44,967 bases of DNA from Chloroflexi bacterium RBG_16_56_11 (GTDB lineage Bacteria > Chloroflexota > Dehalococcoidia > Dehalococcoidales > RBG-16-60-22): contig MGNQ01000009.1 in the NCBI GenBank assembly GCA_001796865.1, positions 19,547 through 64,513 on the forward strand, in the 5' to 3' direction. Made by a program: the position numbers and the translations under genes. The notes below the pieces were generated by a model that was given only the letters and a program-made list of their open reading frames with translations, was not told the DNA's origin and did no database searches. This document shows positions 33,792 to 42,283 of the stretch, in pieces; the stretch's first letter is position 1, and each line of letters starts with the position of its first letter.

Positions 33792-36262
33792 AGGCTGACT
33801 CCATTCTCGTTTACCGGCAGGCTGAAAATGAACTTCGAGCCCCGGCCGAGTTCGCTTTCCGCGCGTATTTTCCCGCCATGTGCCTCAATAATGCCGCGGC
33901 ATATGGCCAATCCCAGCCCGATGCCTGAGTTTGAGTAGCGGTTCCTGTCGACGCGATAAAACCTTTCGAAGACCTTGTCCAGATACTCCGGTGGTATACC
34001 CACACCTTTGTCGGCAACGCTGCACATTACCTCATCGCCGGATGTCCAGGCCTCGATAACAATCCCTGTGCCCGCCGATGAATACTTGGCAGCATTCTCG
34101 CAGAGATTTACCAGCACCTGGCCGATACGCATTTTATCGACGAAGACAATCGGAAGCTCCTCGGGAATGCCCACGCTCAGCCTGTGGCCGCGGGTGACTA
34201 CATTCAGCGCCTTTTCCGCCCATTCCAGAATCTCGGACAACTGATAGTAGTCCCTTTCCAGCTTCATGGCTCCGGCTTCGAGGCTGGACATGTCCAGCAG
34301 GTTACTCACCAGCCTGGTGAGCACATCTGTTTCCTGATCGATATCCTTAAGAAAATCCAGCTGATCCCCGCTCGGCCATCTTTTAGCGTGCCGTAAAAAG
34401 GTCGTCACATGTCCCTTGATAACCGCCAACGGCGTGCGCAATTCGTGGGAGACCATGGATAGTAGATCGGTCTTGAGTCGTTCGGACTGTCTGAGGGTTT
34501 CAATCTTGACCTGGGCCCGGATTATTTCCTCTTCCAGTCGCTTCCTTTCCGTAACGTCACGGAACACCTCGATAAGTGACAGGCTACCGTCGGGATTTAA
34601 TAGAGGTGCGGTGGCCACCTCGTATTCTCTGGCTCCTATATTCCGGCTTCCGATGGGGCGTGGACTGGCCTGATTATTCTCCCCTCCCCCTGGTACCGGG
34701 CAGTCCGGGCAAATTTCTTCCCTTTCCAAAGCCTGCCAGCACTTGCGTTCGGCCCGAGAGCCGAAGGACGCTGAAGCCGAATTGTTCATAAACTGAATTG
34801 TCTGGTTCTTACCGACTATCATCACGCAGTCGGTCATGTTGTTCAGCCAGGTCTCCAGGTTTTCACGGGACTCAAGAATGTCTCTGTACAATCTCGTGTT
34901 TTCCAGGGTGACGGCTATCTGATTACTTATCGTCGTTACTATTTGTATGTCCTCGACGCTGTAGGACTGCCCGGCGAGTTTTTTACCTACCAGGATTAGT
35001 CCTGATACCTGGCCGCCCCGCAACCTCAATGGGGCGATGAGCTCTACCCCGATACGCTGTAGCGGCTCTGTTTCTTCCCAGACAACATTCTGCAGTTGGG
35101 GAATAGTGACGATATCCCGAAAACGCAGCGGTCCGCCGGAATGTTGCAGCCACCGTAGTAGCGGATTTTGAGCTTTGATAACGACGCCTGAGGTATCGCC
35201 CGTGCCGCTGGCGGTGGCGACAACCTGGAAATCACCACTCGCCGGAACAGGCTGCATCAAATAAACATCGGAGGCACGCAGCGCTCCGGCGACCAGCTTG
35301 ACCGTGGTCCCGACGACCATGGAGATATCACCGAGGCTCTGGGCATGCCAGTTGTAGGTCTCCAGGGCCTCCAGAGAGCTGTAGCGGTCCCTGTAAAACC
35401 ATTTATCCACCTGCTTTTGTATCCGGCCCCATAACGCCGGGACAGAAAACGCCAGTATGATGATGAGAACGAAATACACCCATGGCGCTACTGGCGATTC
35501 GGCCAACAGAAAAGTCGCGAAGAAAAACAGTCCGATAACCGGCACGGCCATGGCGGCGGAGGTCAGGATATAAGCGAAGCTCTTGCGCAGGACAAACCTG
35601 ATATCAAGCAGATTATATTTAAGAATGGCTACAGTTGTCAGGAGACAGAAGATGATAATGCTGATGACCAGACCCGGATAGGCAGGTAGCCCCATCAGCG
35701 GCAGCACGTCGAATAATCCGCCGATAGCGATAATGCCGCAGCCCGTTAAAATATAGGCGGCGCGATTCCGCTCATCGGGCCGCGGCGATGTTCTGAAAAC
35801 CCTGTACCAGTTACCGGCCGCGAACGCTCCCAGAATCAGAACCAGCGCTATTAAGACCATTCCCACCGGGGCGTACTTCGGAGCGTAGCCGTATGGCTTG
35901 ACGAGTACACCGGCGATAAGGTAGTCCCGTAAAGTAAGCGGGATGGACGCCAGGACGATGATATATAGTCCGAGAACAATCCATTTCCTACGATTGACGG
36001 TGGTGGACACGACCGAGAAATGATAATACACCGCCGCCATGAAGACTGCCAGCGGAATAAGCCATTTTTCCCACAAATAGGCGTGGGCGGTGTCAGGACT
36101 CGCCCGCATCCCGTATATCAGGAAACCCCACAGTGTTAAACTCGCCAGGAAAACGGAAAAGAGACGATACGTAAAACTACGGAACCGTGCCAGAAGCACC
36201 GTGACCGTCAACACCAGGCAGCTAAAGGCCTGGACCAGCGGCAAGACCAGGTAAGCATTCAT
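33788..36262 (-). CDS. Membrane sensor histidine kinase (7TM-GAF-PAS-HisKA-HATPase)
   Basis: 824 residues. The N-terminus has about seven or eight hydrophobic helices (1-225, and one or two more to 290), resembling the 7TM histidine-kinase sensor domain. It is followed by a GAF-like domain (about 310-465), a PAS domain (about 470-585; MTDCVMIVGKN), HisKA with the phospho-acceptor His in SMVSHELRTPLAVI, and HATPase_c with NLCENAAKYS and GIGLGLAICRGI. It phosphorylates the regulator encoded at 33057. The signal is unknown. It follows the GH3-like gene by 10 bases. Confidence 0.93.
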   Translation of the reverse strand: MNAYLVLPLVQAFSCLVLTVTVLLARFRSFTYRLFSVFLASLTLWGFLIYGMRASPDTAHAYLWEKWLIPLAVFMAAVYYHFSVVSTTVNRRKWIVLGLYIIVLASIPLTLRDYLIAGVLVKPYGYAPKYAPVGMVLIALVLILGAFAAGNWYRVFRTSPRPDERNRAAYILTGCGIIAIGGLFDVLPLMGLPAYPGLVISIIIFCLLTTVAILKYNLLDIRFVLRKSFAYILTSAAMAVPVIGLFFFATFLLAESPVAPWVYFVLIIILAFSVPALWGRIQKQVDKWFYRDRYSSLEALETYNWHAQSLGDISMVVGTTVKLVAGALRASDVYLMQPVPASGDFQVVATASGTGDTSGVVIKAQNPLLRWLQHSGGPLRFRDIVTIPQLQNVVWEETEPLQRIGVELIAPLRLRGGQVSGLILVGKKLAGQSYSVEDIQIVTTISNQIAVTLENTRLYRDILESRENLETWLNNMTDCVMIVGKNQTIQFMNNSASASFGSRAERKCWQALEREEICPDCPVPGGGENNQASPRPIGSRNIGAREYEVATAPLLNPDGSLSLIEVFRDVTERKRLEEEIIRAQVKIETLRQSERLKTDLLSMVSHELRTPLAVIKGHVTTFLRHAKRWPSGDQLDFLKDIDQETDVLTRLVSNLLDMSSLEAGAMKLERDYYQLSEILEWAEKALNVVTRGHRLSVGIPEELPIVFVDKMRIGQVLVNLCENAAKYSSAGTGIVIEAWTSGDEVMCSVADKGVGIPPEYLDKVFERFYRVDRNRYSNSGIGLGLAICRGIIEAHGGKIRAESELGRGSKFIFSLPVNENGVSL

Positions 36263-36272
36263 GGAATCACCT

Positions 36273-37865
36273 TTACCGGGCTTCCGCTACCGTCCCCAGC
36301 AAGCTGCTGATGACTTTATCAGAAGCGTTCATGTGCGGGGGTTTGAGATGGGCCATATCGGCACCTTCTTTTTTCCTCTCTTCGTAATACCGCTGGAAAC
36401 TCCCTGACGGGATAACCGTTACCTTTAAAGGCCGGATACCGAGCATGGTCTCCAGATGAAGATAGTCCTTGCTAAGTTTCAGCAACTGCTCGTGGATTGT
36501 TTTCTCAAGTCCACTGCTTTCTGTCCCTTTTAGCTCGAGATACAGATGGATAATCGGCTTGCCATCCTCATTCTCTTTACGGGCCGACCAGTCCTCGAAC
36601 CTGACGCCAGTGTTCACGATTGCCTGCCACATCGTCTTTTCATCGAGTCGGGTGAACCCGGCGATATCGATAAGGTCGTCCGCCCGGCTTTCGAAGGCCA
36701 TCTGCGGCAGCTTGATACCTGCTTCATCGTCCTCGAGGGCGACACAGCGCAGGAGGTCGCCCAACCGGTAGCGCAGGAAGGGCATGCCGTGATAGTTGGT
36801 GATAATTATCTCGTAGAGCTGCCCGGTCCGTAAGTCGTCGAGGAGCACGGTCCCCGGCCGGTATTTTTTGTCCTGCCGGTTTTTCAGCCACTCGTCCTCG
36901 GGTATGAATTCCAGAAAGCAAAAAGACGGCACGAAGGTCAGGTACCTTTTATTCCAGGCATTCGTGGCAAGCAGGCCGGCTTCAGTGGCACCGTACAGCT
37001 CCATGGGATATTTGCCCCAGTAATATTTTATCCGTTCTTTATAAATACTGGTGTCCATGCCATAGCATACAAGGCCTTTGAAAGACCACAGGTCTTTCGG
37101 TAGCATTCCCCGGCCTGCCGCCTTGCTCCGGAGCCAGGCGAGAACCAGGCGCGACAGTATCTGCGGCTGCAGCATGCGCCGGTTGAACTTCATCTGCCCC
37201 GAGGATTCGGTAAATCTTTCACCCATCCTGACCAGGACGCTCGTCATCGAGCTCAACATATCCGCCCCGGTACGTAACGTCATCTTAAACCCATCTTCGA
37301 TTTTCTTCTCGAAATCCGTGTTGCTGTAGTTTTCCTGGGGAGGAATAAGCCGGGCGCCGAGCTGCGGGGCCAGTAGCTCGCTCATAATCCCGGACAGGTA
37401 AGGGGAGGCTGGTAAATTATGCAGAACCCGGAAACCGCTCCGTATATTGACATTGCCTTTTTTGGTGGTGCAGGCAAGGATGGCTACGGCCGCCGTATAC
37501 ATGGCGTAGACCTCGATAGCCCGTTGCGTGTACGGTACCCACTTGCTGGTACCACCCCTACCAGATGTACATGCCCAGCAGTAAGGCTTGGCAGTCAAGA
37601 GCTCTTCATTCTTGACACCAAGGGTATCGGCGTAGTCATCATACGTGGTCAGCGGTACCAATTGGCGAAATTCAGACATATTCCTGGGTCGCTCAGGCAT
37701 GAATCTCCTGGCCAGGGGGCTGTCAGACACGACCTCGATCTGTTTCATGAGAAGCTGCTGCTGTATATCCATGAACTCCGGAAGTGTGAGGTCGAGAAAT
37801 CCACAATACTTGTTCCAGGTCTTTTCCTGGCTTCCTATGCGGAAAAGCTCATCTTCTGTAATCAT
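36273..37865 (-). CDS. GH3-like acyl-adenylating enzyme
   Basis: About 530 residues. Resembles the GH3 auxin-responsive promoter family: WACTSGRGGTSKWVPYT is the phosphate-binding loop and LYGATEAGLLATNAW the adenylation core. It should activate a carboxylic acid with ATP and join it to an amine. Bacterial members have mostly unknown substrates. I chose ATG 37865 (MITEDELF): an AAAGGA site lies upstream and the promoter start near 37895 leaves room. ATG 37883 would leave almost no leader and no ribosome site. It is the first gene of an operon with the two-component pair. Confidence 0.85.
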   Translation of the reverse strand: MITEDELFRIGSQEKTWNKYCGFLDLTLPEFMDIQQQLLMKQIEVVSDSPLARRFMPERPRNMSEFRQLVPLTTYDDYADTLGVKNEELLTAKPYCWACTSGRGGTSKWVPYTQRAIEVYAMYTAAVAILACTTKKGNVNIRSGFRVLHNLPASPYLSGIMSELLAPQLGARLIPPQENYSNTDFEKKIEDGFKMTLRTGADMLSSMTSVLVRMGERFTESSGQMKFNRRMLQPQILSRLVLAWLRSKAAGRGMLPKDLWSFKGLVCYGMDTSIYKERIKYYWGKYPMELYGATEAGLLATNAWNKRYLTFVPSFCFLEFIPEDEWLKNRQDKKYRPGTVLLDDLRTGQLYEIIITNYHGMPFLRYRLGDLLRCVALEDDEAGIKLPQMAFESRADDLIDIAGFTRLDEKTMWQAIVNTGVRFEDWSARKENEDGKPIIHLYLELKGTESSGLEKTIHEQLLKLSKDYLHLETMLGIRPLKVTVIPSGSFQRYYEERKKEGADMAHLKPPHMNASDKVISSLLGTVAEAR

Positions 37866-37901
37866 GTTGTCCTTTCTTGCCATCTATTGTCATTTGTATA
37901 G

Positions 37902-37930
37902 ATTCTAGCGGCGAATTCGTACAGTTTCAA
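37902..37930 (-). promoter_or_regulatory. Promoter of the GH3-kinase-regulator operon
   Basis: Minus-strand TTGAAA (37930-37925), exactly 17 bases, TAGAAT (37907-37902). Start about 37895. Confidence 0.7.
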
Positions 37931-38057
37931 GAGAAATACAGAGGAGATTTAGTAGGCTTCCGGACGATTTTTAGAAAATTTTTAGCGCACCGAGCCAATA
38001 ACTGCCTGGCTGCTATGTTTCCGGTGGCTGGTACAATTTTCTGTGACCTTCCCCAGC

Positions 38058-38086
38058 TTTACTTCGAAGCTGAAAAATGGTATACT
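38058..38086 (+). promoter_or_regulatory. Promoter of gyrB
   Basis: TTTACT (38058-38063), 17 bases, TATACT (38081-38086) with a TG extension (38078-38079). The leader to gyrB is about 115 bases. Confidence 0.65.
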
Positions 38087-38206
38087 AAAAAAGGTTGGAC
38101 AATAGTGTTTTTCAACCAGCGGGATATTTTTCCGTATCAACACCGGCACGGCCGCCGGGGCCTGGTAAATTTTTTTTTACCGCTTTAGACCGGGAGAGGA
38201 TTTTTA

Positions 38207-40615
38207 ATGCAGGAAAGCACCGTACCCAATAGAGAAAGAAACGCCAGCGCCGAATACACCGCCGAGGACATACAGGTTCTGGGCGGGCGGGAAGCGGTAC
38301 GCCGTCGACCCGGTATGTATATCGGCAGTACCGATCAGCGTGGCCTGCATCATCTGGTTTATGAGATTGCTTACAACAGCGTCGACGAGGCTATGGCCGG
38401 CTGCTGTGACCATATTATCGTGACGATTAAGTCGGACAAGTCCGTAACTGTCGATGACAACGGACGTGGTATTCCCGTGGACATTCATCCTACCACCAAG
38501 GTTTCCGCCCTGGAAACGGTGATGACCGTGCTGCACTCCGGGGCCAAGTTCGGTGGCAAGACCTACGCGGTATCCGGTGGTTTGCATGGCGTCGGAGCTT
38601 CGGTGGTCAACGCCCTCTCGGAGTGGGTAGGCGTCGATGTCCGGCGGGATGGAAAAACCTACCACCAGGATTATAAGCAGGGCGTCCCCGTAGCCCCGGT
38701 CAGGGTAATCGGCAAGTCCGAGGGTACCGGGACGACGTTCTCCTTCCTTCCCGATAAGGAGATATTCAGCGAAATAACCTATGATTTCGATATCATCAGT
38801 GAGCGTCTTCGCGAAATGGCCTATCTCAATAAAGGTCTGGAAATTACAATCATCGATGAAGAGCACGACCGGGAAAAGACGTTCTATTTCGAAGGCGGTA
38901 TCACCAGCTTCGTCCGCCATCTCAATCGGAATCGTATCGTCCGCCATGTCATGCCGGTCTATATAGCCAAGCAGCTCAACGGCACCACCGTCGAGGTAGC
39001 CCTTCAATATAATGACGGCTTCAGTGAGTCAGCCTTCAGCTTCGCCAACTGCGTGAATACGATAGATGGCGGCACTCATCTAACCGGCTTCCGCTCGGCG
39101 CTTACTCGCGCCCTTAATGATTACGCCAAGAAAAACAAGATTCTCAAGGAAGAGGATACTAACCTGACCGGCGAGGACGTCCGGGAAGGGCTTACCGCCA
39201 TCGTCAGCGTCAAGCTCAAAGAGCCCCAGTTCGAAGGCCAGACCAAAGGCAAGCTGGGCAATATCGAAATCAAGAGCCAGGTGGAAAGCGTCGTCAACGA
39301 AGGACTGGCCCTCTACCTCGAAGAGCACCCGGATGACGCCAGGAAAATCCTGGATAAGTGCATCACCGCCGCCAAGGCCAGGGAGGCTGCCCGCAAGGCC
39401 CGCGACCTGATTATCCGGAAAGGTAGCCTGGAGAGCGGTACCCTCCCGGGTAAACTGGCCGACTGCTCGGAGAGAGACCCTGAACAGTGTGAAATATACC
39501 TGGTCGAGGGCGAGTCAGCCGGCGGCTCCGCCAAGCAGGGTCGCAACCGGCGCTTTCAGGCCATCCTGCCCCTGCGCGGTAAAATCCTCAACGTCGAAAA
39601 AGCACCGCCGGATAAAATGCTGGCCAACACGGAAATCCGCACCATGGTCACCGCCCTGGGAGCCGGTATCGACGAGGATTTCGACCCCGCCCGGTTGCGC
39701 TATAACCGGGTTATCCTCATGACCGATGCCGATGTCGATGGCTCGCATATCCGCACACTGCTGCTGACTTTCTTTTTCCGCCACATGACCAAGCTCATCA
39801 ACACCAAACATCTCTTCATCGCCCAGCCGCCGCTTTACCGAGCTACTAAAGGGAAAGTAAGCGAATGGGTATATAACGACGAAGGTCTGAATAAATATTT
39901 TGCGAAGCTCGCTTTCGATAATGTATCCGTTTTTTCAAAAGATGAAACAATAAAGCTTAAAGGTGAAGAAATAATAGAATTACTAGAATCATTGAAAGGT
40001 TTCAGCCAAGGTTTGGAACTACTTGAAAAAGAGGGCTTACCAAGAAATATAGGAGAAATCCTTATTAAAAACGATTATTCTTTCAAACTTGACTTCAATA
40101 AAACCGATAGAGAAATTATGCCCGTGGTTGCAAAATGGTTTCATGAATACAAAATACCGTATACCATGTGCGATGATCCTATCAAGAATGAATATTATAT
40201 AAAACTTCCTGATGAAAAGAAATTAGACAGGAAGATACTTGAAAATCCTACACTCAAAAAATGTTATAATATATATCCTCGTGTAAAGCGTTACATTGAG
40301 GGTAAATCGTACTTTATTAAGAAGAACGATAAAGAAATTGGCAAGGATATCCCTTGGTATCAGCTTGCAGCAATACTTGAAAAAATGCCTGAAAGATCTG
40401 GAGTCACTATCCAGCGCTATAAGGGTCTCGGGGAAATGACCGCCGAACAGCTCTGGGAGACTACCATGAATCCGGCCACCCGCACCATTCTCGAGGTGAA
40501 CGTGCAGGATGGCGCCAAGGCCGACGAGATTTTCCAGATGCTGATGGGGGACGAGGTGCCGCCGCGCAAGGCCTTTATCCAGGCGCACGCCAAGAGCGCC
40601 AAGCTGGATATATAG
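38207..40615 (+). CDS. gyrB: DNA gyrase subunit B with an AT-rich TOPRIM insert
   Basis: 802 residues. The ATPase subunit of gyrase, which with GyrA supercoils DNA. Seen: GHKL ATPase (VDDNGRGIPV, GGLHGVGASVVNAL), transducer domain, TOPRIM (EGESAGGSAKQGRNR, DADVDGSHIRTLLLTFF) and the C-terminal QRYKGLGEM...LWETTMNP. Many Gram-positive and Chloroflexota GyrB are about 640 residues; this one has an extra ~165-190 residues at about 545-734, placed as in E. coli GyrB. That block (about 39841-40410) is much poorer in GC than the rest; see findings. The reading frame is unbroken, so the protein should be functional. GAGAGGA lies upstream of the ATG. Confidence 0.96.
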   Translation: MQESTVPNRERNASAEYTAEDIQVLGGREAVRRRPGMYIGSTDQRGLHHLVYEIAYNSVDEAMAGCCDHIIVTIKSDKSVTVDDNGRGIPVDIHPTTKVSALETVMTVLHSGAKFGGKTYAVSGGLHGVGASVVNALSEWVGVDVRRDGKTYHQDYKQGVPVAPVRVIGKSEGTGTTFSFLPDKEIFSEITYDFDIISERLREMAYLNKGLEITIIDEEHDREKTFYFEGGITSFVRHLNRNRIVRHVMPVYIAKQLNGTTVEVALQYNDGFSESAFSFANCVNTIDGGTHLTGFRSALTRALNDYAKKNKILKEEDTNLTGEDVREGLTAIVSVKLKEPQFEGQTKGKLGNIEIKSQVESVVNEGLALYLEEHPDDARKILDKCITAAKAREAARKARDLIIRKGSLESGTLPGKLADCSERDPEQCEIYLVEGESAGGSAKQGRNRRFQAILPLRGKILNVEKAPPDKMLANTEIRTMVTALGAGIDEDFDPARLRYNRVILMTDADVDGSHIRTLLLTFFFRHMTKLINTKHLFIAQPPLYRATKGKVSEWVYNDEGLNKYFAKLAFDNVSVFSKDETIKLKGEEIIELLESLKGFSQGLELLEKEGLPRNIGEILIKNDYSFKLDFNKTDREIMPVVAKWFHEYKIPYTMCDDPIKNEYYIKLPDEKKLDRKILENPTLKKCYNIYPRVKRYIEGKSYFIKKNDKEIGKDIPWYQLAAILEKMPERSGVTIQRYKGLGEMTAEQLWETTMNPATRTILEVNVQDGAKADEIFQMLMGDEVPPRKAFIQAHAKSAKLDI

Positions 40616-40633
40616 CTAATTCCGCAACCGGCC

Positions 40634-40852
40634 TTATAGTAAAGCAAGAAACTCATCCCTACTTAATCCGGCATCTCTAATCAAATTACGCAAGATTCCC
40701 CGTCCTAGTTCTTTGTGTCTGGGTACCGAAAGCCTGCCTTTAGAAGGGTGAAGTAATATCATATGGCTCCCTTCAGTATGATCCCAAACATATCCGACTT
40801 TATGCACCGCTTTAATAAAATCGTCACCTGATATTATCGGAAGGTGAGCCAT
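40634..40852 (-). CDS. hicA: HicA-like mRNA interferase toxin
   Basis: 72 residues. A double-stranded-RNA-binding-like fold; the catalytic His in EGSHMILLHP and the basic RLSVPRHKELGRGILRNLIR are typical of HicA. It would cleave mRNA when free of its antitoxin. Its ATG shares one base with the hicB stop (TAATG), so the pair is coupled. It ends 18 bases from the convergent end of gyrB. Confidence 0.85.
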   Translation of the reverse strand: MAHLPIISGDDFIKAVHKVGYVWDHTEGSHMILLHPSKGRLSVPRHKELGRGILRNLIRDAGLSRDEFLALL

Positions 40853-41373
40853 TAAACGGCGACCTCAACCTCTCGTACCTCAGTGATACTGGGTATCGGT
40901 TCTCCGTGCCTGAGCATGCTGGCGATATACCCGCGTATGGCCTCTCTGATGTTGGCAATAGCCTCTTCCTCGTTTCTCCCCTGTGAATGGCACCCAGGCA
41001 AAGCCGGAACGCTGGCAACGATAAAGCCATCCTCATCCTGTTCCAATGTGATGGCAAACTTCTTAGTATCCTCGATGTTAACATTACTGGTAGCATGATG
41101 ACGTATCGGCTCCGGTCCATTCATGGCCTCTAACGAGCGGACTGTAAAACCTAATTTTCTTAAAATGTGATGAGCGTATTGCGCATTAAAAAAACCCGTA
41201 TAAGGTAGCCCCGTCACCAGGTGGAGAAGTTGCTTTATTGGATATCTTAATCCGTGAAGTTCTACATAATATCTATTTCGGCCGTCAAATGGCTTCGGAG
41301 GGACATATTTGGCTGCATTAAGAATACTATCTCTTTTTATTTCATAGCCCTGACCATCTATAATGAACCTCAT
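40852..41373 (-). CDS. hicB: HicB antitoxin with extra N-terminal domain
   Basis: 173 residues. Residues about 105-165 are a HicB antitoxin domain (KFAITLEQDEDGFIVASVPALPGCHSQGRNEEEA...). Residues 1 to about 85 are an additional domain: YYVELHGLRYPIKQLLHLVTGLP...HHILRKLGF. It resembles the small head domain found on some McrA-type endonucleases and other defence-linked proteins; this likeness is by eye. Typical HicB is 70-140 residues. AAGGAAG precedes the ATG and a near-consensus promoter lies upstream. It should neutralise HicA and probably repress its own promoter. The order antitoxin-toxin is the less usual one for hic loci. Confidence 0.75.
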   Translation of the reverse strand: MRFIIDGQGYEIKRDSILNAAKYVPPKPFDGRNRYYVELHGLRYPIKQLLHLVTGLPYTGFFNAQYAHHILRKLGFTVRSLEAMNGPEPIRHHATSNVNIEDTKKFAITLEQDEDGFIVASVPALPGCHSQGRNEEEAIANIREAIRGYIASMLRHGEPIPSITEVREVEVAV

Positions 41374-41406
41374 AAAATACTTCCTTCTTTCTTTCTTCTT
41401 TCTATT

Positions 41407-41434
41407 ATTATAATGATAAGGAAATATTTGTCAA
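41407..41434 (-). promoter_or_regulatory. Near-consensus promoter of hicB-hicA
   Basis: Minus-strand TTGACA (41434-41429), 16 bases, TATAAT (41412-41407). Start about 41400, leader about 27 bases. Confidence 0.75.
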
Positions 41435-41544
41435 TAGGTCTATGAGAAGAGGGATAATACAATAAAGTGTGAACTACTGCCCAGCTCGGAAATTCCACCA
41501 CATAAAATTAATACAGATCTATATCTTCTGATTTATTTGCTTTA

Positions 41545-42111
41545 TTACTTCCCTTGTATCAGCGAGAAGAACTCGGCGCGGGAGGCTGATTTACTCCGGA
41601 AGGCCCCCCGGATAGCGGAGGTAATGACGTTGCTCCCCGGTTTCTTGATGCCCCGCATCGTCATGCAGAGGTGCTCCGCCTGTACCACCACCGCTACCCC
41701 GGCCGGGCCGATGCCTTCGTCGATGGCGTCGGCGATTTCCGTGGTCATCCGCTCCTGCACCTGGGGCCGACGGGCGATGGTCTCCACCACCCTGGCCAGC
41801 TTGCTGATACCGACGATACGACCTTCGGTGTTGGGGATATAGCCCACGTGCGCCACGCCGAAAAAGGGCAGCAGGTGGTGCTCGCACATGGAATAGAACG
41901 GTATGTCCTTCAGGACCACCATCTCGCGGTGGCCGAGCTCGAATCCCACGTCCAGGTCTTCCTTAGGGTCCTTATGAAGCCCGGTGAAAAGCTCGGCGTA
42001 CATCTCTGCCACCCGCTGGGGGGTATCGCGAATCCCTTCGCGCTGCGGGTCTTCCCCGATAGCTTCGATGATATCCGCCACCGCCCTCTTGATCCTGGCC
42101 TCGTCAACCAT
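41545..42111 (-). CDS. folE: GTP cyclohydrolase I
   Basis: 188 residues. It converts GTP to dihydroneopterin triphosphate, the first step to folate or pterin cofactors. Zinc and active-site residues are visible: Cys76 and His79 in SMCEHHLLPF, and Cys149 in QAEHLCMTMRGI. Length is normal. It is transcribed leftward, separated from thrC by a palindromic repeat and from hicB by about 170 AT-rich bases. Confidence 0.96.
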   Translation of the reverse strand: MVDEARIKRAVADIIEAIGEDPQREGIRDTPQRVAEMYAELFTGLHKDPKEDLDVGFELGHREMVVLKDIPFYSMCEHHLLPFFGVAHVGYIPNTEGRIVGISKLARVVETIARRPQVQERMTTEIADAIDEGIGPAGVAVVVQAEHLCMTMRGIKKPGSNVITSAIRGAFRSKSASRAEFFSLIQGK

Positions 42112-42147
42112 GTTGGGCCTCCTTGTTTACCTGCCGCCGTACTATTC

Positions 42148-42235
42148 TGTCATTGCGAGGAGCGAAGCGACGAAGCAATCCGTATCTTTGTTTCCTGTGT
42201 TATTGACGGATTGCTTCGCTACGCTCGCAATGACA
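42148..42235. repeat. Palindromic intergenic repeat (REP/MITE-like)
   Basis: Left arm about 42148-42183 and right arm 42206-42235 are inverted copies (TGTCATTGCGAG ... CTCGCAATGACA; AAGCAATCCGT ... ACGGATTGCTT) around a 22-base loop. The left arm carries an extra few bases. It could fold into a long hairpin and may end the thrC transcript. Such CATTGCGAGGAGCGAAGCGA palindromes are familiar dispersed elements in many bacterial genomes. I see no other copy in this window. Confidence 0.85.
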
Positions 42236-42283
42236 AATCCAATATACTTCGGGCATAAATAAAAGCTGTCTGAAGTAATACGT

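Larger units (their letters stand above)
37884..38206. other. Divergent promoter region, GH3-like gene and gyrB
   Basis: 323 bases between two divergent genes. It holds the two promoters listed separately; the rest has no convincing gene. A 103-residue plus-strand frame here has no ribosome site and no family resemblance, so I do not call it. Confidence 0.65.

Noticed and set aside
37877..38188. A 103-codon frame upstream of gyrB
   Set aside because: It overlaps both promoters, has no ribosome site and no family likeness.
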